Positions 11,595-24,845 of a stretch of 64,000 nt of DNA are shown here, one piece after another (the stretch's first letter is position 1; every line of letters starts with the position of its first letter). The stretch is taken from positions 3,224,001-3,288,000 of the forward strand of contig CP141145.1 in the NCBI GenBank assembly GCA_035235625.1. Reading direction: 5' to 3'. The notes under the pieces are model-generated. The model was not told the origin of the DNA. It ran no database searches and saw only the letters and a list, made by a program, of their open reading frames with translations. This DNA comes from Saururus chinensis (lineage: Eukaryota; Streptophyta; Magnoliopsida; Piperales; Saururaceae). The translations under genes and the position numbers were made by a program.

Positions 11595-14224
11595 ATGTAA
11601 TGACCCTAATTTTTATTTACTTTTTTGCATCTTTTTTTTTATTTTCTGCTCATTTTATGATGGGGAAATTTGATGCTACGTCGTATTTAATTTTCTTATT
11701 TTTATTTAATGTTTGTACCAGTAGAGCCAGGTGTGAGACCTAGTTGCAGGTCATGGGGCTTGATGCACCTTAAGTGTTGTTGGCACGAAAAATGAAACAA
11801 GAAGAAAATTTAGCATGTAATAAGGGGCCTTGGTGTGCAAAGCAGGATCCGAAGCATGAAAGGAATTCTTGGTACACAAAAGGTGGGCTCCGTCGAGTTT
11901 GATGGAGTTGGACACATCAGAAGGTGGTCTTGGCGTGTAAATAGGAGATTGGTGCATGATGGGTATATAAAAGAAAAAAAATGGTGTTAATCGTGGATCG
12001 CGGCTCAAAGAGCCACGTCTGCTTCTTCTTTTATGGAACAACACGAAGCAATGAGAGGAGACTGATAGAGTTCTAATCCCCTCCAGTTCCACCCCTCATT
12101 ACAATCCGCTTTGCCTTGCCGCCATGGATCTGCGGGTTACGGCTAGGGCCGCCGCCACCCTTTCCTTGATCCTACTAGATCTGCCAGTTTTCTCCTCGGT
12201 TTTCATTGTTTCAGCTAGTTTTTTAGCAGTCGAAGCGCTACTGACCAACCTGGTAGCAGTAGTGGGCCATTCTTTCTGGCCCAACATCGATCTCGTCATC
12301 TGTTTTTAGGTAATTGGTTTTGCCCAAATGTTGTTTTTTCTATTTTCTCTATGTGTGCCTTTGCAAACTCTGTCGCCACCCAATCCCGACCAGCCGACAT
12401 TTGTCTGGCTCCCACCCAGTTCAACGACAACCTGAGCGGTCATCACCAACCAATTTCTCCCTCCGATTCATGCAGTCCCCTCATCCTATTTTTCCTTCGG
12501 TGAGAGGAACGAATCAGCCAGCCAACATTGGCATGGCAAGGACTAGCCTTGTCAGCCTTTATTCTGTCCTACTTCACCCTGCTCCGCCCCAATTTTTGTA
12601 AGATCCTCTTAATGCACAATCCTTTCACACCACTTATTTTGGTAGTAGGCAAGGGTGGCAATGTTGTTACCTCCGCCAGCCACCATCTCCTAGCAATGTC
12701 TCCTTTGCCTTTCAGAGCCTCGGGTAGTTGCCGTCTAGCCCCTAGCCCCCTTGAGTAGCCCTTTTGCCGCGTCTGAATGTGGCCACACGTGAGTTTTCGG
12801 CATAGGCACCATTTTTGTGCCGCCAAACAGTCGGTTGGCTTCTCCACTGACTAGATTTGATCACTGAAGCCCTCCTCCACCTCTCTTTTGTCCTTAAGTA
12901 CCTACCTATATTTTTAGGCCTATTTGTTGGTCAACAACGATGCAAAATCATTACCGTTGGGTGCTGTCCATAGCTGCTTTCAAATTCTTATAGCCAACCT
13001 TGTGCTGCTCAGCTACTAGCCAACCTCCAGTTAGCCTCTTTAGTCACACTTGCCATTTCTTGTGGTACAACACTTTTCCCAACTACCCTCAGTGCGCCAC
13101 CATGGTTCAAGAATTTCGTCGTAGAAATTTCTTTTACCATGTCTTTCACTGATTACTTTCGGTGCTTCCTAAACATCAAGATGATAACTATTTCAATTAG
13201 GTGATGTCTTTTACTACCAACTCCGTTGCCAATGCCACCACCGTTGTGTGCTCACCGTCAAATTTACATGGATTAAGAGGTAGGGGACTTTGAACTCATG
13301 ATTTCATGATAGCATGCTTTATATGTTTAGCAACATGCTAATATTATGTGATTTAATGTTTTGGAGGTTAAATGATGATCCAGTTACATGACAGATGAGG
13401 GCAAGATAATGAATTATTGTATGTTTGATTATGCACATGAAACACATGTGAGCTAAAAGTATGTTTGATGTATGTGGACCATATGTATGCTAGTGATGGC
13501 TAGAGGGTATGTTTGTAAGCTATGTATTGAATTATGTATGTGGAAGACATATGTATGATGGGCATATGTGTGTATAATGGCCATATGCATGTGTGATAGA
13601 TATGTGGATGTTGTGTGGGGAAATTGTATGTACGATGGACGGTGAGTGATGTTAGAGGGCTTTATATGAAGCTTGATATGGATCTATATTGTATATCTGG
13701 AGACGGAGGATCTAAGTTTGATGGGTGACGATTGGATTAGTGTGGATTGGATTGGAGTATATGTTGGGGGTTCAAAAAGCAAGCAGAATTATGACTCGGC
13801 ATGTTTACGAGGATTGTCAGATAGCAAGAGTGTACAAGATAATTGTACAAACATAACATATATATTATGAAGTAGAAAGTAAGAATAATAAGTAAGGTAT
13901 ATGTAAGAGTTTGATAAGTGGAGTTAGATCAAAGGGGCTTATTTTGATGATTTTCGAGTAAGATGATTTGGCCATAAGGTGGATGGAGGAGAGTGTATGA
14001 ATATGTAAGAATGCCATATGGTGAGTTATGGTTATGAGATGGATTAGTTATGTAAAGTATGTGTCCTTGACAAACTAGAGTTTTAGAATGGGCTCAACTT
14101 TGGATTGGTGAGTGGAAGATTATAAGATGAAAGAATTTCTTAACGTAATTGTACCCGCATAACTTACTTTATTTAAATGTGAATTGAAAGAAAAGATAAT
14201 ATGATAGCATTGTGAGTTTGTGAT
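11595..14224 (+). repeat. LTR-like sequence with TATA box, lineage unknown
   Basis: It opens with TGTAATGACCCTAATTTTTA, the style of many plant Ty3/gypsy LTR starts. A strong TATA box TATATAAAAG lies at 11964-11973. Downstream there are CT/CG-rich leader-like sequences and short frames (for example 12124-12309) with no known domain. From about 13270 it becomes GT-rich and simple. It abuts family X copy 2. I infer an old LTR fossil, and its right boundary is uncertain. Confidence 0.35.
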
Positions 14225-17181
14225 GTTACGGTTTCAACAAAGTGTAAGTAGTGTTTATAATGGTTTTAATCAAAATCAACTTTAAGATTAGTGGTTTTAA
14301 GTGATTTTGAATCAAATATGAATTTTTGGGATTTTTTTAAATTTTTACTATTTTTCCAAAAATTAGGGTTTTGGCGGGATCCCTGTGGGCCCCACCGTCG
14401 AAATTTTTGTTTTTGGGTCAAATGAACCCAGATATCTACTTAAGGTCATACAAAAATTTTTAGAATTTTCTTAGACTTAATTAGTGCTCAAATCTGTAAA
14501 ATACTCATTTTTAGCCTACTTTTTCTATTTACACCCCATAACTTACCCATACACACCCCAACCCTTACTATAAAAGGTCAAACCTGAGCAATTTCCATTT
14601 TTGGAAATAGGCTGAGGAGGAGAGGTCAGGCCTAATCCCCAATTAGGCCAAGATTAGAAGGTGTTTAAGGTAAGCCTACTTTAATTAAGCACTAAACCCT
14701 AGCTTTCTTCTTAATCTCTTCTAAATCTACCATTTCTCATTTATTTTAATTCATTTTTAGACATCAAAAACTACTAATTTATATTTTACTACAAATCCTA
14801 GCTTTTAAAATCCGATTTTTATGTTCAACAAGCCCTATACCTAAGTTTCTAATTAGGGATTTCTTTGGTAAATCGATTTTAATGGAGTTTAATTTAAACT
14901 CTATGTCTTTGTAAGGTTTTCAAGAAGGGTGACCATCAAATCCAAGCTTAATCAAGGGATAAGGTAATGGACTTTCGAAGTTTCAGTTTATCTATGGTAA
15001 AACTCTTGATTTTTGTCTTATTTTGAATGGAGTTACTTGTTTTAGTGTGCTAATGGCATGATTAGAAAATGGTAATCTTTAATCCCGTTTTCATACGGTT
15101 TTATCTTATTATGATATGGTTTAGCATTCTGGAAGTCATGGAGGACTTTTGATGATATTTAGGGTATTAGATGTTGATTTGAAGTGTTATCAATGAAGTT
15201 TCGGTTTGAAATTGCGAAAGGAAGAAGATGGTCAGTTCTGCCTTGTTGGCGTTCGAATGGCCCTTCTGGGCATTCGAACGGCTACACAGCATAAATTTCC
15301 ATTGGAATTCATGATTTCAACGATTTTAGTTATGATTTCAACGATTCTTCTCATATAATTTCCGTTGGAATTCATGATTAGATGTTAATCCACATGTGTA
15401 GTGTGGTAGTGAGTTAATTTCAAGCATGTTGAAATGCATTTAGTGAAGTACTTCTACTAGGTACACACACACATGTGGGGGTTTAAAGATGATGATGAAG
15501 CTTGATTTTATGATTATGAATGATGCATTAGGGGCTGATGAGAGCACTTATCATGGATTAGGGTTTATGTATGCCTTGCCCACGTATGTACCATGCTACA
15601 TGCATCATGAAAATAGATTTCCAATTGAGGCTTCATCGAGGTTAATCGAATTTGACCGATTGGATGCAATGTGGTGAAATTGTGTGCCGGATTGATCGGT
15701 CGTGGATTAATCGTAAGTTGATTGGTCCGAAAGGACATGTTTTGATTTGAGTTCCTGTGTGGAACGAGTGCACTCCCCGGGTTGAGTTTAGTTAAATGGA
15801 ATTATGCGGGGACGAGTTGTGTACTTGTCTTGCGGATTGTGAGAATGTTATTATGAGTGTCATCTGGACCCTAAGAATCCAGTGTGGTATGCCGTGTGCA
15901 CCCGCTACTACGTGTTCTAGGGTTCCCTGTGTGGGAATTCGGGCTCTCCCCACAGTAGGAGATGTCCCTGGGCGAACACCCCTGCCTCTGTGTGAGAATG
16001 GGACATCCTTGGCCAGGATCATCCAGGGCGAGCAGTTTTTAGGGATTGACAACCCCGAACTTTCTTTAATTCTTGTGTAGAATTTTGGACCATGACACGC
16101 CTTCGTGGCCTTGTCTATGTCTCATCTGTGTGACACCAAATTGTGATTACTCCTTGATGGAGGATGTTATGATCTGATGCATGATGAAATATGTATGTTA
16201 GAGATACATTCATACAGGTGGTTATAAAATGATGCATGATGGAACATGTATGTTAGAGATACATTCATGCAGGTAGTTATGATATGATGCATGATGGAAT
16301 ATGTATGTTAGAAATACATTCATGCAGTATGTTAGAGATACATTCATGCAGGTTGATTATGATGTGATGCATGATGGAATATGTATGTTAGAGATACATT
16401 CATGCAGGTTGTTATGATATGATGCATGATGAAATATGTATGTTAGAGATACATTTATGCAAGTTGATTTTGATATGATGCATGATGGAATATGTATGTT
16501 AGAGATACATTTCATGCAGGGTGTTATGTTGTGAATGACATTATGTGGATTATGCACTATGATGAGTTTTAGGTGACATGTATGTGTTATCAGAAAATGA
16601 TGCACATTGCCAATCTTTGATCTAGATGATTATATTGCTATGCTATCGTATTTTCGATGTTGATAGTGATATTAAAAACCATTGCTGAGTTTGTTAAACT
16701 CACCCCTTTTTCTTGTGTTTTGATTTGGGGCTGTGTGGTGCAACACGCAGACGAACAGGATCTCCTCTTTGAGGAAAGGTTGGAGATGACTTGGATGTGA
16801 TCATGGAGATCGTTGTGTGACTTAATTTCCTTGGTTTTATGCTTTATGTTTAGAACCTTTGTGTAGGGTTCTTTGTTTTGGATTTATGTCACATTTTACA
16901 GTTGTGTTGCTTAAGACTTATTTTGAGCCAGTGTGGGCTATAGTTAACTAAGCATGTGGGTTTGAGATTAGTTGTTTACTTTGTGATAAGCAACTCTCTT
17001 TCTGTTCTTCTTATTTACTCTTGCTCAAAGGATTGTGTGTACTCCGTAATTCTGTTAATTGCCCGTTGTTAGGGTTAAGTCTTCCTCTAAATCATTTCTC
17101 AATTTCCCTTCGTCACCCCAGTGCGCTTGACCGGCCTTTGGACCGGGTTCGGCTCGGGTCGGGCATCGCTGGGGCATGATA
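14225..17181 (+). repeat. LTR-like repeat, family X copy 2
   Basis: It is collinear with 31640-35283 and with 1-2177. A TATA box TATAAAAGG lies at 14570-14578, matching 31948-31956 in copy 3, which places a promoter in the left quarter as in an LTR. Further right come the TTCGAACGG pair (15248-15282), the shared 'cttgtcttgcgg' and 'ctccccgggttgag' blocks, a tandem array (16172-16525) and the end GGGGCATGATA. The right end touches the next element directly at 17181/17182. The left boundary TGTTACGG at 14225 is a guess. No coding capacity; a fossil. Confidence 0.5.
16172..16525 (+). repeat. Tandem array of about 55-58-bp units within family X
   Basis: Six units and one short one share 'gatgcatgatgg', 'atatgtatgttag' and 'agatacattcatgcagg'. 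Copies 1 and 3 of the family have two or three diverged units at the matching place (1446-1600 and 34365-34540). The array has therefore expanded in this copy after the copies separated. Confidence 0.85.
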
Positions 17182-19186
17182 GTAATGCCCCGACCTGAGC
17201 CAGTATTCAAAAAATCTCTAATAAAAATTTCTCCCCATAAGTTAGGAATCATCGTCGTGTGTGAGAGGTACAACATTCATCTATGCACTACGGAGCATTA
17301 AAGCTTCCCTATGCGTAGACTTAGGTTGTAACATTCACATACACATGACAAAACTTCAAAGTTTATCACGTGTAAATCAGAATAAAACTTATAATTATAA
17401 TTAATTTGGATTGGGCTAATGTTGTCTTGCCGTTGATTGCCTAGATACGTATTAGATAACATTCACAATACGATCGGATCTAAACATAGTTCTGCTTAAT
17501 GACTACTACATACATCAGGCATAAAAAAATCATATACATTAAAAATGTGTATAATAATATTCAATCCGAGTTATACAAAAACTAATAAAACACCAGAAAT
17601 ACACATCTTGCTCTATTATAGATTCGAGTACCACACGACCACCACATGCCTTGCTCTGCCCCGGAGTGGATCTAGCACATAAACATGTCTCGCTCTATCA
17701 CTAAGCCGAGACCGAACAATACACACCACACATCTCGCTCTACCCTAGAGTGAGACAAAACATAACAAGTCACATCAAAGCATAACATATTAGAATACAA
17801 AGTATCAAAGAATAGCATGATACTTCATATCATATAATAACAAAGTAATTCAAATCATAACATCCTAAGTTAACTACTTAAGTTGTATATGCATTCTCAT
17901 ACAGAAGATCAAGTATACTCACCTAGAGAAGACATCGGAAGTGGCAGTGTTTAGAGCTGTTTGTTTCTTCAGAGCGTCCTCCTTTCAAATCAGTTATGGT
18001 GGGCAAAATCTCCTTCGAAGTAGGTGAACGTAGCATCCCTTAAGTTGGGGATGTTCCTTACTTTTCATACTCGAAGTTGATAGATAGGACATCCTCTTTT
18101 GGGAGACATCTTTCACCTTCTATGCTTATGAACTATGGCCGGAATCTCCCTTTAGCTTGGGGATGCCTCTCTTACTGGGTGGTGGAGGACAGAGCCTCCC
18201 CAACTTTGGATTGCTTCTCTTGTTGTGACCCAGCAATTGTGGACAGAACCTTGTCATACTTGTTGCTCATTTTTCTTTCTATGGTGCTTGAGGATGATGG
18301 GTAGGACCTCTCCTTATATTGGGGCGTTTCTTCCTCATATAGTCTTCAACATGAAGAAATAACCCCTCCATTGAGTAGAGCACGCTCGATTTAGACAAGA
18401 ATGCCTCTTAAACGGACTAAATCAGAGTTAAAATGCTAAAAAACGGAGACAAAGAAGTTTGTCGGTGCTCGAGGACAACGGGCAGGACCTCTCCTTATAT
18501 TGGGGTGTTTCCTCCTTATATAGTCTCTAACTCGAAGGAAGGACCCCTCCATTGCATAGAAAACAATCAACTTACTTAAGAACATCTCTTGAACGGCCTT
18601 AATCGGACTCAGAACACTCAGAAATGGAGGAAATGATGTACTATCCGAAAAATAGAAGAAATGGGGTATTTATAGACCTCATTGCACCGAAACTATCGTG
18701 CCGCATAGCAGGAAATGGTGGTGCCACTTGTTTTGGGCAGTGACACCCATCAAAATGTGGTGCCCATGGTTTCGTAGGGGCGCGTTGCACCGCGCAGAAC
18801 GCCAGTTGTGCCCCGCGCGCTATTTTTCTCTTTTTTATTTTTATATTCAAATCTTCAAACGCACGTAACTTCTTACCTTGTATTCGGATTTGCGCGTTCT
18901 TGGCACCATTGGATTTGTATCGATAAGCCCTTTGATACAAATGCACTTAAAGCAGTATATGATGCTCTTTTTAACTGGGTCCCACCTATTTTCCATGCTT
19001 CTCGAGGTCATAAATTCTGGTCCCGACCTTCGTTTTGCCCATTCTTTGATTTGTTAAGCTCGTTTCTTTAAGCTATACTCATATACGGGGGTTTCAATAT
19101 TTAAAACACTCTAAAACTCATTAAAAGGTTATCTAATTACCTCTAAACCCAAAGGCTAAACGCAATTAGAAAAGGGGGGCGTTACA
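17182..19186 (-). repeat. 3' LTR of the minus-strand gag-less element
   Basis: It begins, on the minus strand, with TGTAACGCCCCCC next to a purine tract and ends in GGTCGGGGCATTAC. A TATAAATA box lies on the minus strand near 18668-18676, followed by a U5-like part containing reiterated 'ctccttatattgggg' blocks (18311 and 18491). Two 180-bp tandem copies are visible at about 18290-18640. Confidence 0.7.
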
Positions 19187-20329
19187 TTCTTCCTCTCTTC
19201 AACGAATTATGTCCTCACAATTCACCTAAACCACTCTTCCACATACAAAAATCCGGTCATTACTTGGATAACAATCACAAACAACATTCCAATAATTTCA
19301 AATATCGGAAAACTCTTCGGAAACACAATCCGATAGATACTTAAATAAAATATTTAGAAGTTGAATCTAATAATTTAGATCAAATGACACAGTCAAATGC
19401 ATAACCCGAGGGTTAAAAATAGGGTAACACAAGCATAAACATGATCCGAGATTACATACTGAGATATCACAATACGAATTCTGATAAATACGATTAGATA
19501 AAGTACTCTGATAATTTAAGATCATAAATTTAAAAACGTATATATCATATTGTATAAATTCGATACTTAATTCATAGTCAAATAAATCATTGTTCAGAAA
19601 TCAAATATGTCATTCAAAATTAGACATATCATTCATTCAAACTTCATTAAAATGATCCTTCATCAAAATATAATAAATCGTTCATAAACAAAATCTGATG
19701 GTTAATTCAAAATCGGATAAATCCTTGTTCAGAAATTTGATATGTCATTAAAAATTAGACATATCATTCTTCCAAAATTTAATAAATCGATCATTCATCA
19801 AAATCTAATAAATCGTTCATAAACAAAATCCGATAGTTAATTCAAAATTAGATAAATTCTTGTTCAGAAATCTGATGTCATTAAAAATTAGACATATCAT
19901 TCATTTCAAAATTTGATAAATCAATCTTAAATCAGAGAGATAGGATGCCTAACGGCTTACTCCCACACCCATGGGAACACGGAACAAAGGAGGATAGAAG
20001 CCTTCCTATGATGCTCCACACCTGTGCATGCACGAACATATTATTTCTCTCGGTGGGTATCCTTATTTAAATCCATGATACCAAACGGCTTACCTTCGCA
20101 CTCATAGGGACACAAAGGCCAAAAGGATAGGAGCTTTCCTATGATGCTCCACACCTGTACATGCCAGAATCGATTATATATTTCAGTATGTATCCAGAAT
20201 CAATAGCTTTTGGGCTTTATACCAAATAACTATCCAGAGAGTTCGAATACCCAAATCATCAAAATCTTCATTGTCAAATTAAATTCAGAACAATCATTTC
20301 TAATTAAACTAGATTTGAAATCAAATTTC

Positions 20330-21420
20330 ATTTCAATAAACAAATGGAATCAACTTTGAAGCTGTCCATTAACACCTCATGTCCCATACTGCGGGTGTTT
20401 GATGACATCTTCTTAGCAATTCTACAAACAATTAAGATAAATTTACTAAATTTTAAATCTATTTTTCAATAACAGAGGATTTGAAATTAATTTCATATCA
20501 AATCCATTAGCAGATTTAACCTTAGAGCAATCCACTAATGCCTGATATTTCATATCATAGGTGTTTAGTGATTTCTCTTTGATTTTTCTACTTTTTTCAA
20601 AACAGATTTAAAACAAAACTTTCAAATTACGGACATTTCAAAATTGAATTTCATATCAATATATCGGTAGGATTTACCGCAGACTTATATACTAACACCT
20701 CACATTCTATATCGTGGGTGTTTGATGGTTACTCTGAGGTGGTTCTATCGCTTGGAAAATAAATTTATTTCTAAATCAAAAATATTTTATAACACAAATA
20801 ATTTGAAATCAAATTTTTTTTTCAATACCTTGGTAGAATCAACTGTAGAGTTTTCCACTAACATCTCATATCGCATATCATGAGCATTTTGTGGTTACCC
20901 GTTGGTAAATCTACCACCTTTGAAAATAAATTAATTTCTAAATAAAAAATATTTTCTAAATTGAATAGTTCGATACCAAAATTTTATTTTAATACCCCAG
21001 TAGAATTTACTGTAGGGTTTTCCATTAGCTCCTCATGTCCCACACCATGAGCGTTTGGTGGCTATTTTGTGATAATTTTACCATCTTTGAAAATAATTTA
21101 ATTTCATAATCTAATACACTTTTTTTTTAAAATGAGCAATTCAAAATCAAATTTTATGTCAATACTCAGGTAGAATTAACTATAGAGTTTTCCATTGGCA
21201 TCTCATGTTCCCTACCAGGAACTTTTGGTGGTTACTCAGTAATTCTACCACCTTTGAAAATAAATTAATTTCTAAATTAGAAACATTTTCTAAAATAAAT
21301 AATTTGAAAGCAAATTTTATTTCAATACCTAGGTAGAATTAACCGTAGAGTTTTCCACTAGCGTCTCATGTCCCATACCATGAACGTTTGGTGGTTACTC
21401 CTTAGTAATTCTACCATAGT
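20330..21420 (-). repeat. Tandem hairpin array, about 168-bp period, seven units
   Basis: Seven units begin near 20340, 20505, 20663, 20830, 20996, 21165 and 21332. The best four are spaced 167-169 bp. Each contains an approximately 85-nt core bounded by GGTAGAATT and its complement AATTCTACC. Read on the minus strand, the core holds the phrase ACCACCAAACG...ATGG..TGGGACATGA. The spacers are A-rich and less conserved. The same core, with similar spacing, occurs in the plus-strand relative at 42333-42905. No coding frame runs through. It is probably a structured RNA or DNA module of the element. Confidence 0.75.
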
Positions 21421-22844
21421 TGAAAACACATTTGAAATCGATGTCACATAAAAACATTTTTCAAAATATCATATAATGAATTCAAAATTTTCGATCAAAT
21501 CAAATTCGAAATAAAATAAAAAAATTGTAAAGTATGAGTTTCAGGTTAAATCGAAAGCCACATGTGCAAAAGTAAATATCAATTCATTCTCGATGAAAAT
21601 TAAAATTTGGAGAAATTAGAATCCATCTTAAATTCGATGTAACATATGGAGAACAAAAGTTTAAATCAAATCCGATTTGAGGTTTGCATCAAACCGTGGA
21701 ATAAAAATCTTGAATGATTCTTCGATTAAAATTCATACTAAATCAGATGGAAAATATTCAAAACAAAAATCTCAAATCAATTTTAATATAAAATTTGAGA
21801 TTTGCAAAGTCTAAGTTTGCCATTAATAGAATACACATACGTAGGATAAAATTTAAAATTACTTCTAATTAAACAAATCATAATTTATTAATGTTCGATT
21901 CAATTTTAATAGCACACCAATAGGATAGAATTATAAGACAAATCCTATAACAGTTATTCATGACTACATATTCAAATCATTCTTTATTTATTATGGAAAT
22001 TCATAAAACTAATGTTCATATCAAACTCATTTCAAAGCATACAAACCAAATTTTAAAATTAAAATCCACTTGAGAAGGGGAGTTCTTAAAATCAGAGTCT
22101 GCATTAAATCAAAGGCTACTTTTTTCAAATAGAAAGTTCAAAATTGGATTTTGGAATAAATCTGATATCGTACATGCATATCCAAATGTTCAAAATTGGA
22201 ATTAATCAACAACACATCAAAAATAGAAATTTACTTCAACTTTAAAATCAAAATTCATTTCGAAACAATCACCACACATTCAAAATAGAAATTTCCAATT
22301 TTTTTAAAATTTAAATCAAAATTCTTATTAAATTAATAATAAAAATCTCATACTCTTGCAGACAAATTAATGCTCCGATACCATTTGTAAGGCCCCAACC
22401 CGAGTTGGGGTCTAAAAAATATCTAATAAATATTTTCTTCCCTTAAGCCAGGAATTATCATCTGTGTGCGAGAGGTATAACATTCATCTATGCACTACGG
22501 AGGTTTAATGCTTCCTTATGCAGAGACTTAGGTTGTAACGTTCACATACACACGACGAAACTTCAAAGTTCATCACGTGTAAATCACAATAACACTTATA
22601 ATTATAATTAATTTGGATCATGTCAATGTTGCCTTGCCGTTGGTTGCCTACGTACGTATTGGATAACATTTACAATACTATCTGATCTGAACGTTGTTTT
22701 GCCTAAAGGCTACTACATACATCAGGCATCTCAAAATTATATACGTTAAAATATGTATATACTAATATTCAATCGGAATTATATAGAAACTGATAAAACA
22801 CTGACAAGAAGAGGTTTTATCTATTGTGGTCGTGTCACGACCCG

Positions 22845-24084
22845 GATTTTCAAAACACCTTTTAAATAAAGGACATATGTTAAATTTCGATAAATATTTT
22901 CTTCAATTAAATCAAATCAATCGACTAAAATATCAAAGTCGTGATAACTGGGGTACACAAATACGAATATCAAAATATATGATATTATTACACATGTGAA
23001 AATTTTAAAAATAGCAGGTTAACCCACTAAGTACAATTTATTAAATCTTCATGAAAACTAGTCATAATGCATCTAAGGCATTAAAGTAATTATCGAACAT
23101 TAGATATGGTCCTCTCTGTCCTCGGGTAAATCAATAACCTCTCAAGAGGTTTCAAAATCACATTAGCCCGTTAACTTCATTCACGCGGATGCGGGCCGGT
23201 CCATTAGGTTTTTAAAACCTAATGGGTCCAAAAGTAATCTCATTGATAGTCCTTGATGTTAAGAACCGAAGGTAATTTTCTTGATGTTTAACCGGGTTGT
23301 AAACCCCTTGAACAGACCCCGATTTAATTAACAATCTTACCTTAACCCTAGGGGTAAAATAGTCAAATATCAATTTATTGAGATTTTTTCCTAACTTAAG
23401 GCTCGGTCCAAATTTAGGATACACAATAACATCTCACTGAGATTTTTCTCAGTTTTTGAATCTACTCATAGGCCTTTGAACCGGAGCCCCTAAGTTTGGT
23501 CAGTAACTATTATATTACGCTACAACTCACAAGGATAAATTGGTCATTTAAAAATTGTTGGGATTTTCCCCTGGTCTAAAACATGGTTAGGGCATTCTTC
23601 ATACTCCCATGGTTATTTGTAACTTTTTTTTATATATTTCTTACTATTTACTCCTACTGAACCGGATCCGGTTCAGTCGGTATATTATGTTTTTCCTTTT
23701 TTTAGTCGAACTGAACCCGACCGGGTTACTTGACTCGATCCAGGGAGCAGACGTCCAGCATCACGGGTCGTCTTCCTGGCAACCAGACAGAAGCCGTTCG
23801 GCCTTTGGTGGCGGTGCGCCCTATCGCGGCGGAGGGGTGGGCAACTCAATGCCTCCAACCACTAGAGCAAGGCGGAACCAATAGGGTCGTTCTTGTTGCC
23901 GTTCAGTGGCCAAAACCATCTGGCTCAAGTGCCTCTAGGGTTGGCACAGCCTGCACCCCTTGTTTTGTGTTTTTTTATCTATGCATTGGCACTGTGGCCT
24001 AACTGTCATCGGTCGCATTCCAGATCCTGGCCCTTCATTGAGGGAGTCAAGTGTGCAAGGATCGGCCGGTCACCGACTTGTCAG
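22845..24084 (+). repeat. LTR-like sequence beginning TGTCACGACCC, unclassified
   Basis: It opens with TGTCACGACCCGGATTTT, a common plant LTR start, and truncates the 5' LTR of the neighbouring minus-strand element. It includes a perfect 20-bp palindrome (23657-23676) and a GC-rich stretch (23720-24080) with short frames of no recognised domain. No matching second copy was found in the window, and the right boundary is uncertain. Confidence 0.35.
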
Positions 24085-24845
24085 CGGCCAACAATAGTAG
24101 TACTAATAACAATATTTTTTTATAAAGCATCTCAAATAATGGTACTATTAGCTATGCTTATATAAAAATGTTGCTAATAGTTGTAATATTAGCGACGCTT
24201 TCTAAAAAGCATCCCTAATAGTTACAAGTTTTAAATAAAAAAACAAAAAATTTTGAACTATTTGCGATATTTATGTACAAGCCTCACGATTAGTATTAAT
24301 ACTAGTGATGGTTTTTTAAAAGTGTTGCTAATTTGTTGTGCTATTAGTGACGCTAAAAAATGTTTTAAATAAAAAAAATTTATAAAAACATTATGCTTAA
24401 CTATTAGTGACACTTTTAAAAAAGCATCCATAATAGCTTAACGAATTTATTTTATTTAATATTTATTATTTAAATATATAATAAAGAAATATTAAAAAAT
24501 TTAAAAATAAACTTCTCAAATATAATATATTTTATTTAATATTTCTTATTTTATATATAATAAATAAATAATAATAAATTTAAAAATAAAGTTTTCAAAT
24601 ATAATATATTTTATTTAATATTTATTATTGTATTTGTAATAAATTAAAAAAAATAAGGAGATTGAGGGTAGAGAGATTGATGAGAGAGAGAGAAAGTGGA
24701 GAGATAGAGAGAAGAGATAGAAAGAAAGAAGCGAGAGATGAGAGAGGGTGAAGATATTTTTTTTTTTGGGAAATTATATTATATTATTATATTTAAAAAT
24801 TTAAAATAAAATATATTAGCGATGCTTCGTGAATTGCGTCACTAA
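24085..24845. mobile_element. CACTA-type subterminal module fragment
   Basis: It contains repeated 'tattagcgacgct'-type words, often as inverted pairs (for example near 24190-24215 and 24815-24845), and a GA-rich tract at 24656-24752. This combination matches the internal make-up of the complete CACTA element at 46707-50102. No CACTA terminus was found here, so it is a fragment. Confidence 0.55.

Larger units (their letters stand above)
17182..22806 (-). mobile_element. Gag-less long-LTR retroelement, minus orientation (fossil)
   Basis: Read on the minus strand, a partial 5' LTR (22386-22806) ends in GGCCTTACA and is followed by a methionine-tRNA-type primer-binding site TGGTATCGGAGC (22372-22383). 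A 3.2-kb internal region without any protein domain follows, then a purine-rich tract (19187-19200) and a 3' LTR (17182-19186) that starts TGTAACGCC. The two LTRs align over about 420 bp (for example 'gagaggta' and 'aacattcatctatgcac'). It belongs to the same family as 38579-45796. The element is broken: the 5' LTR is cut short and no coding region is left. Confidence 0.75.

Noticed and set aside
12124-12309. Possible small membrane protein (61 residues, hydrophobic)
   Set aside because: It lies in an LTR-like leader, has no homologue I recognise and no splice or codon evidence; chance is sufficient.
16172-16525. CRISPR-like regular repeats
   Set aside because: This is plant nuclear DNA; the units are head-to-tail minisatellite repeats without unique spacers.
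23730-24002. GC-rich overlapping frames
   Set aside because: Three frames are open at once in a GC-rich patch, with no domain. No support for a gene.
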